From assembly GCF_900129965.1 (NCBI RefSeq), contig NZ_FQXM01000011.1, positions 1 through 64,000 of the forward strand: a stretch of DNA of 64,000 nt. Direction: 5' to 3'. A model generated the notes under the pieces. The model ran no database searches and was not told the DNA's origin. It worked only from the letters and a program-made list of their open reading frames with translations. The stretch comes from Clostridium grantii DSM 8605. GTDB taxonomy: Bacteria; Bacillota; Clostridia; Clostridiales; Clostridiaceae. Position numbers and translations under genes: made by a program. Positions within the stretch are counted from its first letter, which is position 1; the number at the start of each line of letters is the position of its first letter. Positions 16,311 through 24,628 of the stretch are shown in pieces.

Positions 16311-18377
16311 GTGCATGACTTTATGAAAAATTCCGAAATCAAGATTCTCATGGAACGTAATAAAAAAGCTCAAAATCTCTACGGTTCATCCCAAGTAGAC
16401 GGTATAGATATTCAGTGCTATGTGGAAGAAACCATAACCCGTTCATTAAAAGTACACTACTTTGAAGGGGCTTGTATAGGTTATTGTGTGCTAGGCCTTC
16501 ATAATTGTAATATTGGATTAGAAGAAGAAGCTCTTCAATACATCCAATTATGTGAATCATATATTAAAAAATATAACTTAAATGAAATTAATTATCTCTG
16601 CCTTTATAATGCTTACACAGTGTATTATTGTGATGTGATTGGTGACAAAGAAAAAGCTGCTTTGTATTGCAAATTAGGTATTGAAAAAGCAACGGCCCTT
16701 GATGATAAATCTATGCTTATGCGCTTAAAAGGTAATTTAGCCGTACTTCATCTTGCAAACAAAAATTATCATACTGGTATTGAATTATTGAAAGATATAT
16801 TAGTTTATCATGAATCTAAAAATGATATATTGGACTCCATGTATTGCTATAATAATCTTGGATATACTTATTTAAAATTGGATTTAATCGATAAATCTAG
16901 AGATAATTTTCAAAAGGCTTATAACTCTGCAGTTGCATTAGGTGATATAGCTATTCTAAGTGATTCTTCTATAGGCTTATCTCAAATTTATGGAAAACAA
17001 GGCCAATATCTAAAAGCTGTAGCTCTTTTAGAAGAAACACTTCAATATGAAAAAAAAGAAAAGGCTATAAGACCACAACTAGATATAATATTTGAATTAA
17101 TAGATATCTATATTTCTATTGAAGATTTAGATAAAGCTGAATCTTTGCTTATTAATAATGAAGTAGTAATAAATAACATTAATAATAATTTGGTATCTCT
17201 TCAATTCTATGAACGTAAAGCTAAAATTGCTGAAGGTTTAGAGAACTTTAAAGAAGCATACTATAGTGGTGTTAAATGCAAAGAAATAACCAAAGTATTA
17301 GAGAAGGCCAACGGAAAAAGCATTATTAATAACTTACTAAACATTCAATTAAAGAAAACAAGAGATAGGCTTGATACAATCTTTAAAATTGGAAGAGAAT
17401 TAACTACCATGGGATTAATGGATGATATATTATTAGAAGTTTCGCAAAAACTACAAACCCTAATGCATGTGGATTTTATAGGGATTGGAGAAATAATTGA
17501 TGATTTTATAGTATATAATCACTGTTATCAAGATAATCAAAAAGTTCCTTCTAGTAAAACATCTTTAAAAAACAAAACTAGTTTTTCGGTATGGTCTGTA
17601 GCCAATAAAAAAGAAATCATGTTGAATGATATTTCTAATGAATATTTTTTATATGTAGATGAAATCAACGAAATCAATTTTTTTATTAATAGCACTCCTA
17701 CACAATCTCTATTTTTTGCTCCTCTTATTGTAAAAGATGAGATTATAGGTGTTTTCACCATTCAAAGTTACAAAAAAAACGCTTATTCTTCTGAGGAATT
17801 TGAAATTTTCAAGATTATTTCTTCTTATATTGCTATTGCTCAAGTAAATACTAAACAAGCAGAAAAACTTAAAAATCTTTCATTAATTGATACACTTACC
17901 AATTTAAATAATCGTAGTGGCTTTACATTTGGTTATGCTACATTTGCTTGTAACAACTCATCAAATATTAAAAGTACATCAATAATTATGTTAGATTTAG
18001 ATTATTTTAAATTAATCAATGATACCTTTGGCCACATGGCTGGTGATTTAGTATTAAAAAAAATAGGGAAAATTTTAAATGGCTATGCTGATAAAGTTGA
18101 TTTAATTGCTCGTATTGGTGGAGAAGAATTTGCTATATTGATTATAAATAAAAACAAAGATTCCATAAAAATTATAGCCGAGGATATAAGAAAAGCCTTT
18201 GAATCAACTGAAATTATTTATAAAAATAAACCTATAAAAATATCTACAAGTATGGGTATTTCATATATTGAAAAAGACAAGCTCCCCTTATTTGAAGACT
18301 TGTATTATCAAGCTGACAAAGCTTTGTATAAAGCAAAATCACTTGGTAGAAATAGAGTAGAATTTTTTAAAGATTAA
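16311..18377 (+). CDS. TPR-GAF-GGDEF diguanylate cyclase
   Basis: 688-aa cytosolic signalling protein with no membrane helix. Residues ~1-350 are TPR-like helical repeats (YCYNNLGYTYLKLDLIDKSR and similar), ~360-510 a GAF sensor domain, and ~525-688 a GGDEF domain with the active-site sequence ARIGGEEFAIL. It should make c-di-GMP. The inhibitory I-site RxxD is absent: the position reads DKVD. The start is GTG at 16311 behind a near-perfect GGGAGGTGAT Shine-Dalgarno. It lies divergent from the amino-acid importer operon. The TPR part may bind a protein or peptide partner (inference). Confidence 0.87.
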   Translation: MHDFMKNSEIKILMERNKKAQNLYGSSQVDGIDIQCYVEETITRSLKVHYFEGACIGYCVLGLHNCNIGLEEEALQYIQLCESYIKKYNLNEINYLCLYNAYTVYYCDVIGDKEKAALYCKLGIEKATALDDKSMLMRLKGNLAVLHLANKNYHTGIELLKDILVYHESKNDILDSMYCYNNLGYTYLKLDLIDKSRDNFQKAYNSAVALGDIAILSDSSIGLSQIYGKQGQYLKAVALLEETLQYEKKEKAIRPQLDIIFELIDIYISIEDLDKAESLLINNEVVINNINNNLVSLQFYERKAKIAEGLENFKEAYYSGVKCKEITKVLEKANGKSIINNLLNIQLKKTRDRLDTIFKIGRELTTMGLMDDILLEVSQKLQTLMHVDFIGIGEIIDDFIVYNHCYQDNQKVPSSKTSLKNKTSFSVWSVANKKEIMLNDISNEYFLYVDEINEINFFINSTPTQSLFFAPLIVKDEIIGVFTIQSYKKNAYSSEEFEIFKIISSYIAIAQVNTKQAEKLKNLSLIDTLTNLNNRSGFTFGYATFACNNSSNIKSTSIIMLDLDYFKLINDTFGHMAGDLVLKKIGKILNGYADKVDLIARIGGEEFAILIINKNKDSIKIIAEDIRKAFESTEIIYKNKPIKISTSMGISYIEKDKLPLFEDLYYQADKALYKAKSLGRNRVEFFKD

Positions 18378-18380
18378 TAT

Positions 18381-18403
18381 TATAGGTATCCCACTGTGAA
18401 ACT
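18381..18403 (+). repeat. Dispersed repeat copy 1 (left-end type)
   Basis: Carries TATAGGTATC then CCACTGTGAAACT. The second part is shared exactly with copies at 35356 and 44042 and nearly with 24184. The reverse complement TGGGATACCTATA is shared with 24266 and 62204. See the repeat finding. It is followed by an AT-rich inverted repeat (AACTCATAATT ... AATTATGAGTT). Confidence 0.6.
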
Positions 18404-18545
18404 CATAATTCATATGATAGCCATATAAATTATGAGTTTCTATTTCCACTCCACTTTCAGGATTTACTCCTAGTTGCTGAACTCCTCTTACAAAAATGCT
18501 ATTTTCTATAAAAGATGTTCCATTTGGCAATATATCGTATGAAAT
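18404..18545 (-). other. Possible gene relic in the minus strand
   Basis: The 308-bp gap before 18686 holds an open minus-strand stretch without a good start or ribosome site. It reads YDILPNGTSFIENSIFV then RGVQQLGVNPESGVEIETHN. The composition looks protein-like, but I recognise no family and the frame is closed upstream by TAA. It may be a remnant left beside the repeat at 18381, or chance. Confidence 0.25.
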
Positions 18546-18685
18546 CTTTTATAATGGCTTAATTAACATTTCATTGACTAATTGTTAATATTTTGTTAAA
18601 ATTCTAATGAGTGAATTTTGCAAATATTAAGACTTTTTAATATGTTTTATGAAAAAATTATCACACTTAAAGATGGAGGGGTATT

Positions 18686-19522
18686 ATGGACATTCCTGTT
18701 TGGAGTTATGTACTTTCAATGGGTATTTATCTTGTTTTTTTATTACTGCTTGTAGAATTTATGCGTAAACATCACAAGCTATCTGCAATTATTTGGATAG
18801 CTGCATTATTTACAATTCCACTGTGGATTATGGGCGGAGTTGAAGGATGGTTTAGATGGGCAAAAAACTTTAGTATTCTAATTCCTATAATAATTGTAAG
18901 TTTTTGCAGAATTTCTACCTTCGAGAAAAAGAAAGGCAAGTTCTGGGAATTCTTTCAAAAGGGTTGGATTATAAGATTTACCTATGCAATATTATTCTTA
19001 AATATCATGGAAGCTAGTATTAAAGATATTTCCATGAATAATTATTTTAATGCTATCTGTGGTTTTTTACTTTGTGCTACAATTCCATTACCTAAAAAAT
19101 ATTTTAAATATTCAACAACAAAATATGCAGATTATATCGCTTTCACAACACTTTCTTGGAATTTATTATACACAACTTGGAATGCATGTTTTGTTTATGC
19201 TGAAACTCCAACTTACTTTGCTTCATCACTTTGTATAATTTTGGCTGCAGAGTTATATCCTTTAATTAAAAGAAAACCTGAGCTTTATATTATGGCAAGA
19301 AGCCAAACTTTAGGAGCCCACTTACTTATTCGTTCTTGTTTGCCATTGCTATTTCCTTCAGTTATGAATGCAGCTGCTTGGCAAAATCCTATGGTTCTTA
19401 AATATTGGGGTATTATAAATTTCATAGTAATCATACCATATACAGGTTGGTATTTCTGGCAATACCGAATTGGTAATGCAGAAAAAGCTTTTACAAGGGG
19501 ACGTTCACTAGAAGCTTTCTAA
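18686..19522 (+). CDS. Uncharacterised polytopic membrane protein
   Basis: 278 aa with about eight hydrophobic helices and almost no soluble domain. Conserved-looking polar/aromatic stretches in or near helices include MGGVEGWFRWAKNF, FTTLSWNLLYTTWNACFVYA and the C-terminal YWGIINFIVIIPYTGWYFWQ. I do not recognise it firmly; it may belong to a DUF family of Firmicute membrane proteins (DUF5692 is my best guess). It has a strong GGAGGGG ribosome site, is probably monocistronic, and is followed by a bidirectional terminator at 19613. No function is proposed. Confidence 0.75.
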   Translation: MDIPVWSYVLSMGIYLVFLLLLVEFMRKHHKLSAIIWIAALFTIPLWIMGGVEGWFRWAKNFSILIPIIIVSFCRISTFEKKKGKFWEFFQKGWIIRFTYAILFLNIMEASIKDISMNNYFNAICGFLLCATIPLPKKYFKYSTTKYADYIAFTTLSWNLLYTTWNACFVYAETPTYFASSLCIILAAELYPLIKRKPELYIMARSQTLGAHLLIRSCLPLLFPSVMNAAAWQNPMVLKYWGIINFIVIIPYTGWYFWQYRIGNAEKAFTRGRSLEAF

Positions 19523-19612
19523 TCAATCTATTTATTCTATTTACAACTATGGACAAGTTCCTAGACTTTATTAATTTTTATTTTTTCCACCTACTTTTTT
19601 TATTAAAATAAA

Positions 19613-19644
19613 AAAACTTAGAAATAATCTATTTTCTAAGTTTT
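19613..19644. terminator. Bidirectional terminator
   Basis: Perfect 12-bp stem AAAACTTAGAAA / TTTCTAAGTTTT with an 8-nt loop, T-rich on both strands. It separates the convergent membrane-protein gene (ends 19522) and AraC gene (ends 19728). Confidence 0.8.
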
Positions 19645-19727
19645 CTTTTGCTATATATAATTGTACAAAAAAAGAATCCACAAATAAATGTCATTTCTTT
19701 ATAATTTTCTATTAATCAAATAACCTG

Positions 19728-20540
19728 CTAAGAATTTCTTAAACTTTTTAAGTATTTATTAGGTGATAAAATACCAAAATTCTTAAATTCCTTTATTAAA
19801 TGAGCTTGATCATAATACCCATTTTGATACATGATTTCTGAATAATTATTATCTCTTTGGTTAATAAGCATTTCTAAAGCTTTTTGAAATCTAACTATAC
19901 TAGAGAATTTTTTTGGGGAAGTTCCAATAAATTCTTGAAATTTAATTCTTATATATTGTTCTGAATAACCTATTTTTTTTGATAAATCTGTAATGGATAT
20001 TTTGCCATTAGTTGAATATATTTTTTTTATGCAATTAATTATAAGTTTTGGCCCATCCTCCACTTCAATGGGTGAATTATTTACGATTTTTGTGAAATAA
20101 TCAATTCTATCTTCAAAAGATTCTTTTTTTACAATCTTTTCAATCCAATTAGGTTCCATTATAAAATCTTTATTTAATGGAATTTTATTTTCTATTATTT
20201 CCTTCATGGAAATATTTAAGCTTTTTATTCTATATTGTGGTAACATTCTAATCCCAAAGTATTCTTGACAAATACCAAAATTAATCATTTTACTTTGTAA
20301 TAGTTGTCCATATATATTTGCTCCATATACTCCTGGGTTGCAACTGAAGATAATATCAAAGCACCCATCAGGAAGTACTTGTATAAATTTATCAGGTATT
20401 TTATCTGTTTTAAATTGATAAAACAATAAATTTTTATTATTTATTAATACTTTTTTTTCTAAATAATACTGAGTATTAATCTTAAAACCTGGTTGAACAG
20501 GATAAAATTCCTCAATATCTTTATTGATTAAAGTGCTCAT
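19728..20540 (-). CDS. AraC-family regulator with DUF6597-like N-terminal domain
   Basis: 270-aa regulator. The N-terminus (EFYPVQPGFKINTQYYLEKK ... VLPDGCFDIIFS) resembles the DUF6597 domain of AraC proteins. The C-terminus has two HTH motifs, ISITDLSKKIGYSEQYIRIK and a second ending in FKNFGILSPNKYLKSL. The ATG at 20540 is chosen over 20576 because AAAGGAGGTTATATC precedes it. It is the nearest regulator to the amine-oxidation cluster transcribed in the same direction just upstream of it in coordinates, so it may control that cluster (inference). Confidence 0.8.
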   Translation of the reverse strand: MSTLINKDIEEFYPVQPGFKINTQYYLEKKVLINNKNLLFYQFKTDKIPDKFIQVLPDGCFDIIFSCNPGVYGANIYGQLLQSKMINFGICQEYFGIRMLPQYRIKSLNISMKEIIENKIPLNKDFIMEPNWIEKIVKKESFEDRIDYFTKIVNNSPIEVEDGPKLIINCIKKIYSTNGKISITDLSKKIGYSEQYIRIKFQEFIGTSPKKFSSIVRFQKALEMLINQRDNNYSEIMYQNGYYDQAHLIKEFKNFGILSPNKYLKSLRNS

Positions 20541-20670
20541 GATATAACCTCCTTTTGTTATTTCAATTAATTTCAAAGCTTTATATTGATTATTTTTAAT
20601 TAATAAGTTCCATTTTTTAATTATTTAATAATTATTATCTATATTTTTTATTATATTATCATTTACTTAT

Positions 20671-21063
20671 TTAGTCAATAATGGCTTCCATCTCAATTTC
20701 CACTAATTGTGTAGGTCTGTTAAGCATATTAATTCCTACCATTGTAAACAAAGGTTTTACTTCAAAAAATATTTCTGTAAAAGCTTTGGCAACCATTGGT
20801 GCATAGACCATATCCGTTGTATATATTTTTACTTTTATAACATCTTCTTTTTTTGAATGTGCTTTTTCCAACAAAGCTATATGTTTGTCAAAAATATATT
20901 TAGCTTGCTCATATGCATTTCCTTCACCATAAACTGTGCCATCAGGTTGAACAGATGTGGTTCCCCCTATATATATATGTGATCCTACTTTCACCATTCG
21001 TGAGTACCCTGTTTTCTCCTCCAGCGGTGAACCAGATGAATAATTTATTCTAGTTAATTCCAT
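20671..21063 (-). CDS. RidA/YjgF-family protein without the usual active-site arginine
   Basis: 130 aa, chorismate-mutase-like fold of the Rid family. RidA hydrolyses reactive enamine/imine intermediates produced by amine- or amino-acid-oxidising enzymes, and its arginine in the P-A-R-S motif is needed for this. Here the aligned segment reads KPLFTMVGINML, so the arginine is replaced by Phe. It is therefore a Rid paralogue that may bind rather than hydrolyse an imine, or act on a different substrate. It is the last gene of the oxidation cluster; the start follows AAGGGGATAGATAG. Confidence 0.85.
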   Translation of the reverse strand: MELTRINYSSGSPLEEKTGYSRMVKVGSHIYIGGTTSVQPDGTVYGEGNAYEQAKYIFDKHIALLEKAHSKKEDVIKVKIYTTDMVYAPMVAKAFTEIFFEVKPLFTMVGINMLNRPTQLVEIEMEAIID

Positions 21064-21099
21064 CTATCTATCCCCTTTTTGAACTTCTTTAAATATAAT

Positions 21100-22227
21100 T
21101 TATATTTTTGCTTTAAATCTATCGTAACGGAAGGCGCTTATATCAAGTGTTGTATCCTTTTCAACTACCATTTCTGATAATAACATACCTACCGTTGGAG
21201 AAATTCCAAATCCATGTCCTGAAAATCCACATGCAAGTATAACACCAGGAACTTCTTCTACATAACTTATAACAGGCACATGGTCTGCACAATCATCAAT
21301 CCACCCTGCCCAGGTACGAACAATTTTTGCATCCTGTAAACAAGGAAAGTATTTTAAAATTCCTCGACAAGTACAAGAAGCTGAAATACTTGATGTAGCT
21401 TGTATTCCATTATCTTTATTAAAAGCTTCATAACCAGATGTACCTCCAAAAACAAAAGATCCATGTGTACTTTGATGGCCATAAAAATCTGCTTCTGCTG
21501 TACCTAACATTTGATAAAACATGGAAGGTTGAGCCTCTGTTACAAGTACTTCCAATAAAACATGATTTAATGGAATATCAATTCCAATAGTAGCTGCAAT
21601 TTTACGGCTTTCATAGCCTGCAGCAAGTATAATATTATCGCCTTCATATATATTATTTTTAGTTATCACTCGTTTTGCTTTACCCTTAACTTTTTCTATA
21701 TCTACAACTTCTTCACCGGTAATGAAATTAACTCCTAATTGTCTTGCTTTTGAATAATAAGCTAAAGTTGTTCTCATAGGGTTAGCATGTCCATCAGTAG
21801 GACACCAACTTGCACCAATAACTTCCTCTGAAAGGTAAGGACAAATATTTCTTGCCTCTTGGCCAGAAATCATATTTACTTCAAGCCCACATTCCTTTGC
21901 TTTATTAGTTAGGTTTGTTAAAGTTTTTAGATGTGCTTGTGTTTTACCAAGCCTTAAATTACCCTGTTGATAATATTCAACATCCATTCCCAACTCTTCT
22001 GACAATGTTGGCCAAAGATTTTTTGCTCCATACATAGCTAGGGGAAGTTCTCTTTTATCCCTTCCTGATTGACGTACTCCTCCACCGTTTCTTGAAGAAC
22101 CTCCATCCCCTATATTGTCACTTTTCTCAAGAACAATAACTGAACAGCCTTTTTTTGCAAGATAATATGCTGTGGCATTTCCAATTACACCACTACCAAT
22201 AATTATTACATCCGCACTATTCTTCAT
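21100..22227 (-). CDS. FAD-dependent amine/imino-acid dehydrogenase subunit (DAO fold)
   Basis: 375 aa. N-terminal FAD-binding motif VIIIGSGVIGNATAYYLAKKG, then EKSDNIGDGGSSRNGGGVRQ, as in glycine/sarcosine oxidase beta, D-proline-type dehydrogenases and HcnC/opine oxidase B. The C-terminus has GHGFGISPTVGMLLSEM, the usual flavin-contacting end. It should oxidise a C-N bond of an amino or imino acid and pass electrons to its partner subunits rather than to oxygen. The ATG at 22227 (after GAGGAGAATAAC) is used, one base after the preceding stop. Confidence 0.85.
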   Translation of the reverse strand: MKNSADVIIIGSGVIGNATAYYLAKKGCSVIVLEKSDNIGDGGSSRNGGGVRQSGRDKRELPLAMYGAKNLWPTLSEELGMDVEYYQQGNLRLGKTQAHLKTLTNLTNKAKECGLEVNMISGQEARNICPYLSEEVIGASWCPTDGHANPMRTTLAYYSKARQLGVNFITGEEVVDIEKVKGKAKRVITKNNIYEGDNIILAAGYESRKIAATIGIDIPLNHVLLEVLVTEAQPSMFYQMLGTAEADFYGHQSTHGSFVFGGTSGYEAFNKDNGIQATSSISASCTCRGILKYFPCLQDAKIVRTWAGWIDDCADHVPVISYVEEVPGVILACGFSGHGFGISPTVGMLLSEMVVEKDTTLDISAFRYDRFKAKI

Positions 22228-22228
22228 G

Positions 22229-22558
22229 TTATTCTCCTCCTCTTTTTTCATTTGCAAGAACTTTCATTTCTATAGGTCTCATAGGTGCACGAGATACGGC
22301 TGCTTCTAAATCAGATAAAGGAATTTTTAATTCTCTTGCCACAATACTCTTTACCAATTTACCACAAGTCTGCCCTTGACAAAGCCCCATACCTGTTCTT
22401 AGATATCTTCTAATCTCAGTGACAGTGAACATTCCCTCGTATATTGCTTTTCTTATTTCGCCTTTTGTAATTTCCTCACAACGACAAATTATCATATCAT
22501 CATCTTTCTGTGGTATATATTTTCCTATATCTCTAGACCTATCATTTACTTTATTCAC
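22229..22558 (-). CDS. BFD-like [2Fe-2S]-binding subunit
   Basis: 109 aa. The core MIICRCEEITKGEIRKAI ... GLCQGQTCGK contains the four-cysteine pattern C-x-C ... C-x4-C of bacterioferritin-associated-ferredoxin-like domains, which sit in opine oxidases and LhpBEF-type hydroxyproline dehydrogenases, either separately or fused. It starts with GTG at 22558 behind AGGAGGTGTTAGC. It probably relays electrons between the two flavoproteins encoded on either side. Confidence 0.85.
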   Translation of the reverse strand: MNKVNDRSRDIGKYIPQKDDDMIICRCEEITKGEIRKAIYEGMFTVTEIRRYLRTGMGLCQGQTCGKLVKSIVARELKIPLSDLEAAVSRAPMRPIEMKVLANEKRGGE

Positions 22559-22569
22559 GCTAACACCTC

Positions 22570-24147
22570 CTACATTTGCTTAAAGAATCTAGTTTTCATT
22601 CCCATTTCTATAGGAACCTTTATAGTAACTAAGTTAGTGTGGTCAAATGCATTAAGAGATTTAACTTCCACAATTTCAGCTTCACATACTTCTTTCCCGC
22701 TTCTATCTTGAGCAATAACCTTCATACCTTTTTCGGGTAATGGCAAAAACTCATAAGGAATTGTTACTTTAGTATAACCCTCTTCAAAATCTTCATTTAT
22801 AAGAAATATAGATTGGCCAGAGCAAGCCGCTACACACATTCCACATCCAGTACATGTTGCTTCCTCATCAACAATAGGAAGAGAGGTTATTTTGTCTCCA
22901 ATTTTAATACATTTCTTTGGACAAGCATCCTGACATGGGTTGCAAGGTATATTCTGTGAACACTCTATTACTGGATGAATTCCTTTTAATGATTTTACAC
23001 CAGGATAGTTCCTCACTTCTTCCTCAGTCATATATCCCTTTTTCAAAAGATTCATTGACACATTATATCCTTCCTCTGTCTCTAAAATCTTTTTCCCCTT
23101 ATTTTCAGGACTGAACATTCCTTGTCTTAAAGAGGTTAAAGACGCTTCAAATTCTTGTGATTTTTCTTTTAATTCCTCTTTTTCAATAAAACCTAATTTA
23201 TATGCAGCTGCTACACCAGCAATTCTTCCTTCAATCATGGCTGAACTTGCTTCTTCAATTCCTGAAACATCTCCAGCTACAAATATACCTTTTATAGAAG
23301 TTTCACCATATTCATCACAAATGGGGACTAATCCTCCTTTTTTAGGATTTTCCTCCATTTCACATCCTGACATTTTAAGAAGTTGTGACATAGGGGAAAG
23401 ACCTACAGCAAGACATATAGTATCAACATCAAAGTATTTTTGTGTTCCCTCTACTATTTGCCATTTATTATCTACTTCACCTACAGTAACCCCATTTACA
23501 AATTCATTTCCTTCTGCTTTTATAATAGTATGTGATAAATAAAATGGAACTCCTGCTCTTGCAATTTTTGCAGCATGAACACCATATCCCCCAATTTTAG
23601 GGGCTGCATCTACAACAGCAACAACTTGACATCCTGCTTGCATAAGTTGGTAACTAACTACCAATCCAACATTTCCACTACCAAGCATAAGTATTTTTTT
23701 ACCGGGTTTAATTCCGTGTAAGTTCATCATTGTTTGAGCAGCGCCAGCACCAATAACTCCCGGAAGTGTCCACCCATCAAAAGTAACCATATTTTCTGAT
23801 GCCCCTGTTGCAACTATAATTGAATCTGCTTTGTAGTGTATTACTTTATCATCTATATTAACTGTTATTTCTTTATCCCCGTAAATTCCAATAACAATAG
23901 CATTCAAAACAACTTTAACTCCAAGTTCCTTGGCTTTTTCCAGCAATTCCTCTCCAATTTTAAATCCCCTTATTTTAGCTTTGTGTTCTTTGGAGCCAAA
24001 AAACTTGTGTATTTGTTTAAATAATTGTCCACCAGGTTTAGAATTTTCATCGAATACCGCTACTTCAAGACCTCTTTTAGCAGCTTCAATTGCGGCTGAA
24101 AATCCTGCTGGTCCTGCACCAACTACTATAAGATCATACCTTTTCAT
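22570..24147 (-). CDS. NAD(P)/FAD oxidoreductase fused to a ferredoxin-type domain
   Basis: 525 aa. Residues 1-330 are a disulfide-reductase-like flavoprotein: VVGAGPAGFSAAIEAAKRG, ATGASENMVTF, GSGNVGLVVSYQLMQAG and a terminal FVAGDVSGIEEASSAMIEGR. Residues ~400-455 add two cysteine clusters, NIPCNPCQDACPKKC and CTGCGMCVAACSG, suited to [4Fe-4S] centres. This resembles opine oxidase subunit A/HcnB with an added ferredoxin module, so electrons from amine oxidation could go to ferredoxin or NAD(P) in an anaerobe (inference). Confidence 0.85.
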   Translation of the reverse strand: MKRYDLIVVGAGPAGFSAAIEAAKRGLEVAVFDENSKPGGQLFKQIHKFFGSKEHKAKIRGFKIGEELLEKAKELGVKVVLNAIVIGIYGDKEITVNIDDKVIHYKADSIIVATGASENMVTFDGWTLPGVIGAGAAQTMMNLHGIKPGKKILMLGSGNVGLVVSYQLMQAGCQVVAVVDAAPKIGGYGVHAAKIARAGVPFYLSHTIIKAEGNEFVNGVTVGEVDNKWQIVEGTQKYFDVDTICLAVGLSPMSQLLKMSGCEMEENPKKGGLVPICDEYGETSIKGIFVAGDVSGIEEASSAMIEGRIAGVAAAYKLGFIEKEELKEKSQEFEASLTSLRQGMFSPENKGKKILETEEGYNVSMNLLKKGYMTEEEVRNYPGVKSLKGIHPVIECSQNIPCNPCQDACPKKCIKIGDKITSLPIVDEEATCTGCGMCVAACSGQSIFLINEDFEEGYTKVTIPYEFLPLPEKGMKVIAQDRSGKEVCEAEIVEVKSLNAFDHTNLVTIKVPIEMGMKTRFFKQM

Positions 24148-24183
24148 AACTGATACCGTCCTTTCTTGCTATTCTTCAGCAAT

Positions 24184-24280
24184 CCCATTATGAAACTTAA
24201 TTTATAATTGTTTTAAAATCTCCTATTTTAAGAGTTTTGGGACATATATAAAATAATAGTTTAACTGGGATACCTATATT
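24184..24280 (+). repeat. 97-bp MITE-like repeat with both ends
   Basis: Starts with CCCATTATGAAACTTAATTT, which differs at 2 positions from the copy at 44041, and ends with TTTAACTGGGATACCTATA, shared with 62204. The two ends are imperfect inverted repeats of each other (AGTTTxxxx-TGGGATACC). It has no coding capacity and lies in the only large gap inside the amine-oxidation gene cluster, between 24147 and 24293. Confidence 0.55.
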
Positions 24281-24292
24281 TAAAGTTTTTAT

Positions 24293-24601
24293 TTATTCAG
24301 ATTTTGCTGACACACCATATTGAGTTTGTACTATCATGTCTTCTTCTAAGGGTGTAACACATGTTCTTATATTCGGATTACCATTAACCACCATAACACA
24401 ATCTGTACAACGTCCAATTGCGCAAAACACGCCTCTTGGAGAATGTTTTTTTGTATGTCTATGAACCATAACCCCTGCAGCCTTTAAGGCTGCAGCTATT
24501 GGTTCTCCTTCATATCCTTTTATTAATTTACCGTCCATAGAAAACTGAACCAATCTGCCTTTTTCAATTTCACCTAGAATCGGATGTTCCTTTATTCTCA
24601 T
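24293..24601 (-). CDS. [2Fe-2S] ferredoxin-fold subunit (sarcosine-oxidase-alpha-N/HcnA-like)
   Basis: 102 aa. Plant-type [2Fe-2S] fold with GVFCAIGRCTDCVMVVNG and a later Cys in NIRTCVTPLEED, giving the C-x4-C-x2-C...C pattern. Family members are small subunits of heterotetrameric or opine-type amine dehydrogenases. ATG 24601 is used rather than 24625, because GGAGGAAATCTC precedes it. It is separated from the other subunit genes by the repeat at 24184-24280. Confidence 0.85.
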   Translation of the reverse strand: MRIKEHPILGEIEKGRLVQFSMDGKLIKGYEGEPIAAALKAAGVMVHRHTKKHSPRGVFCAIGRCTDCVMVVNGNPNIRTCVTPLEEDMIVQTQYGVSAKSE

Positions 24602-24628
24602 GAGATTTCCTCCTTCAATTTTCATATT

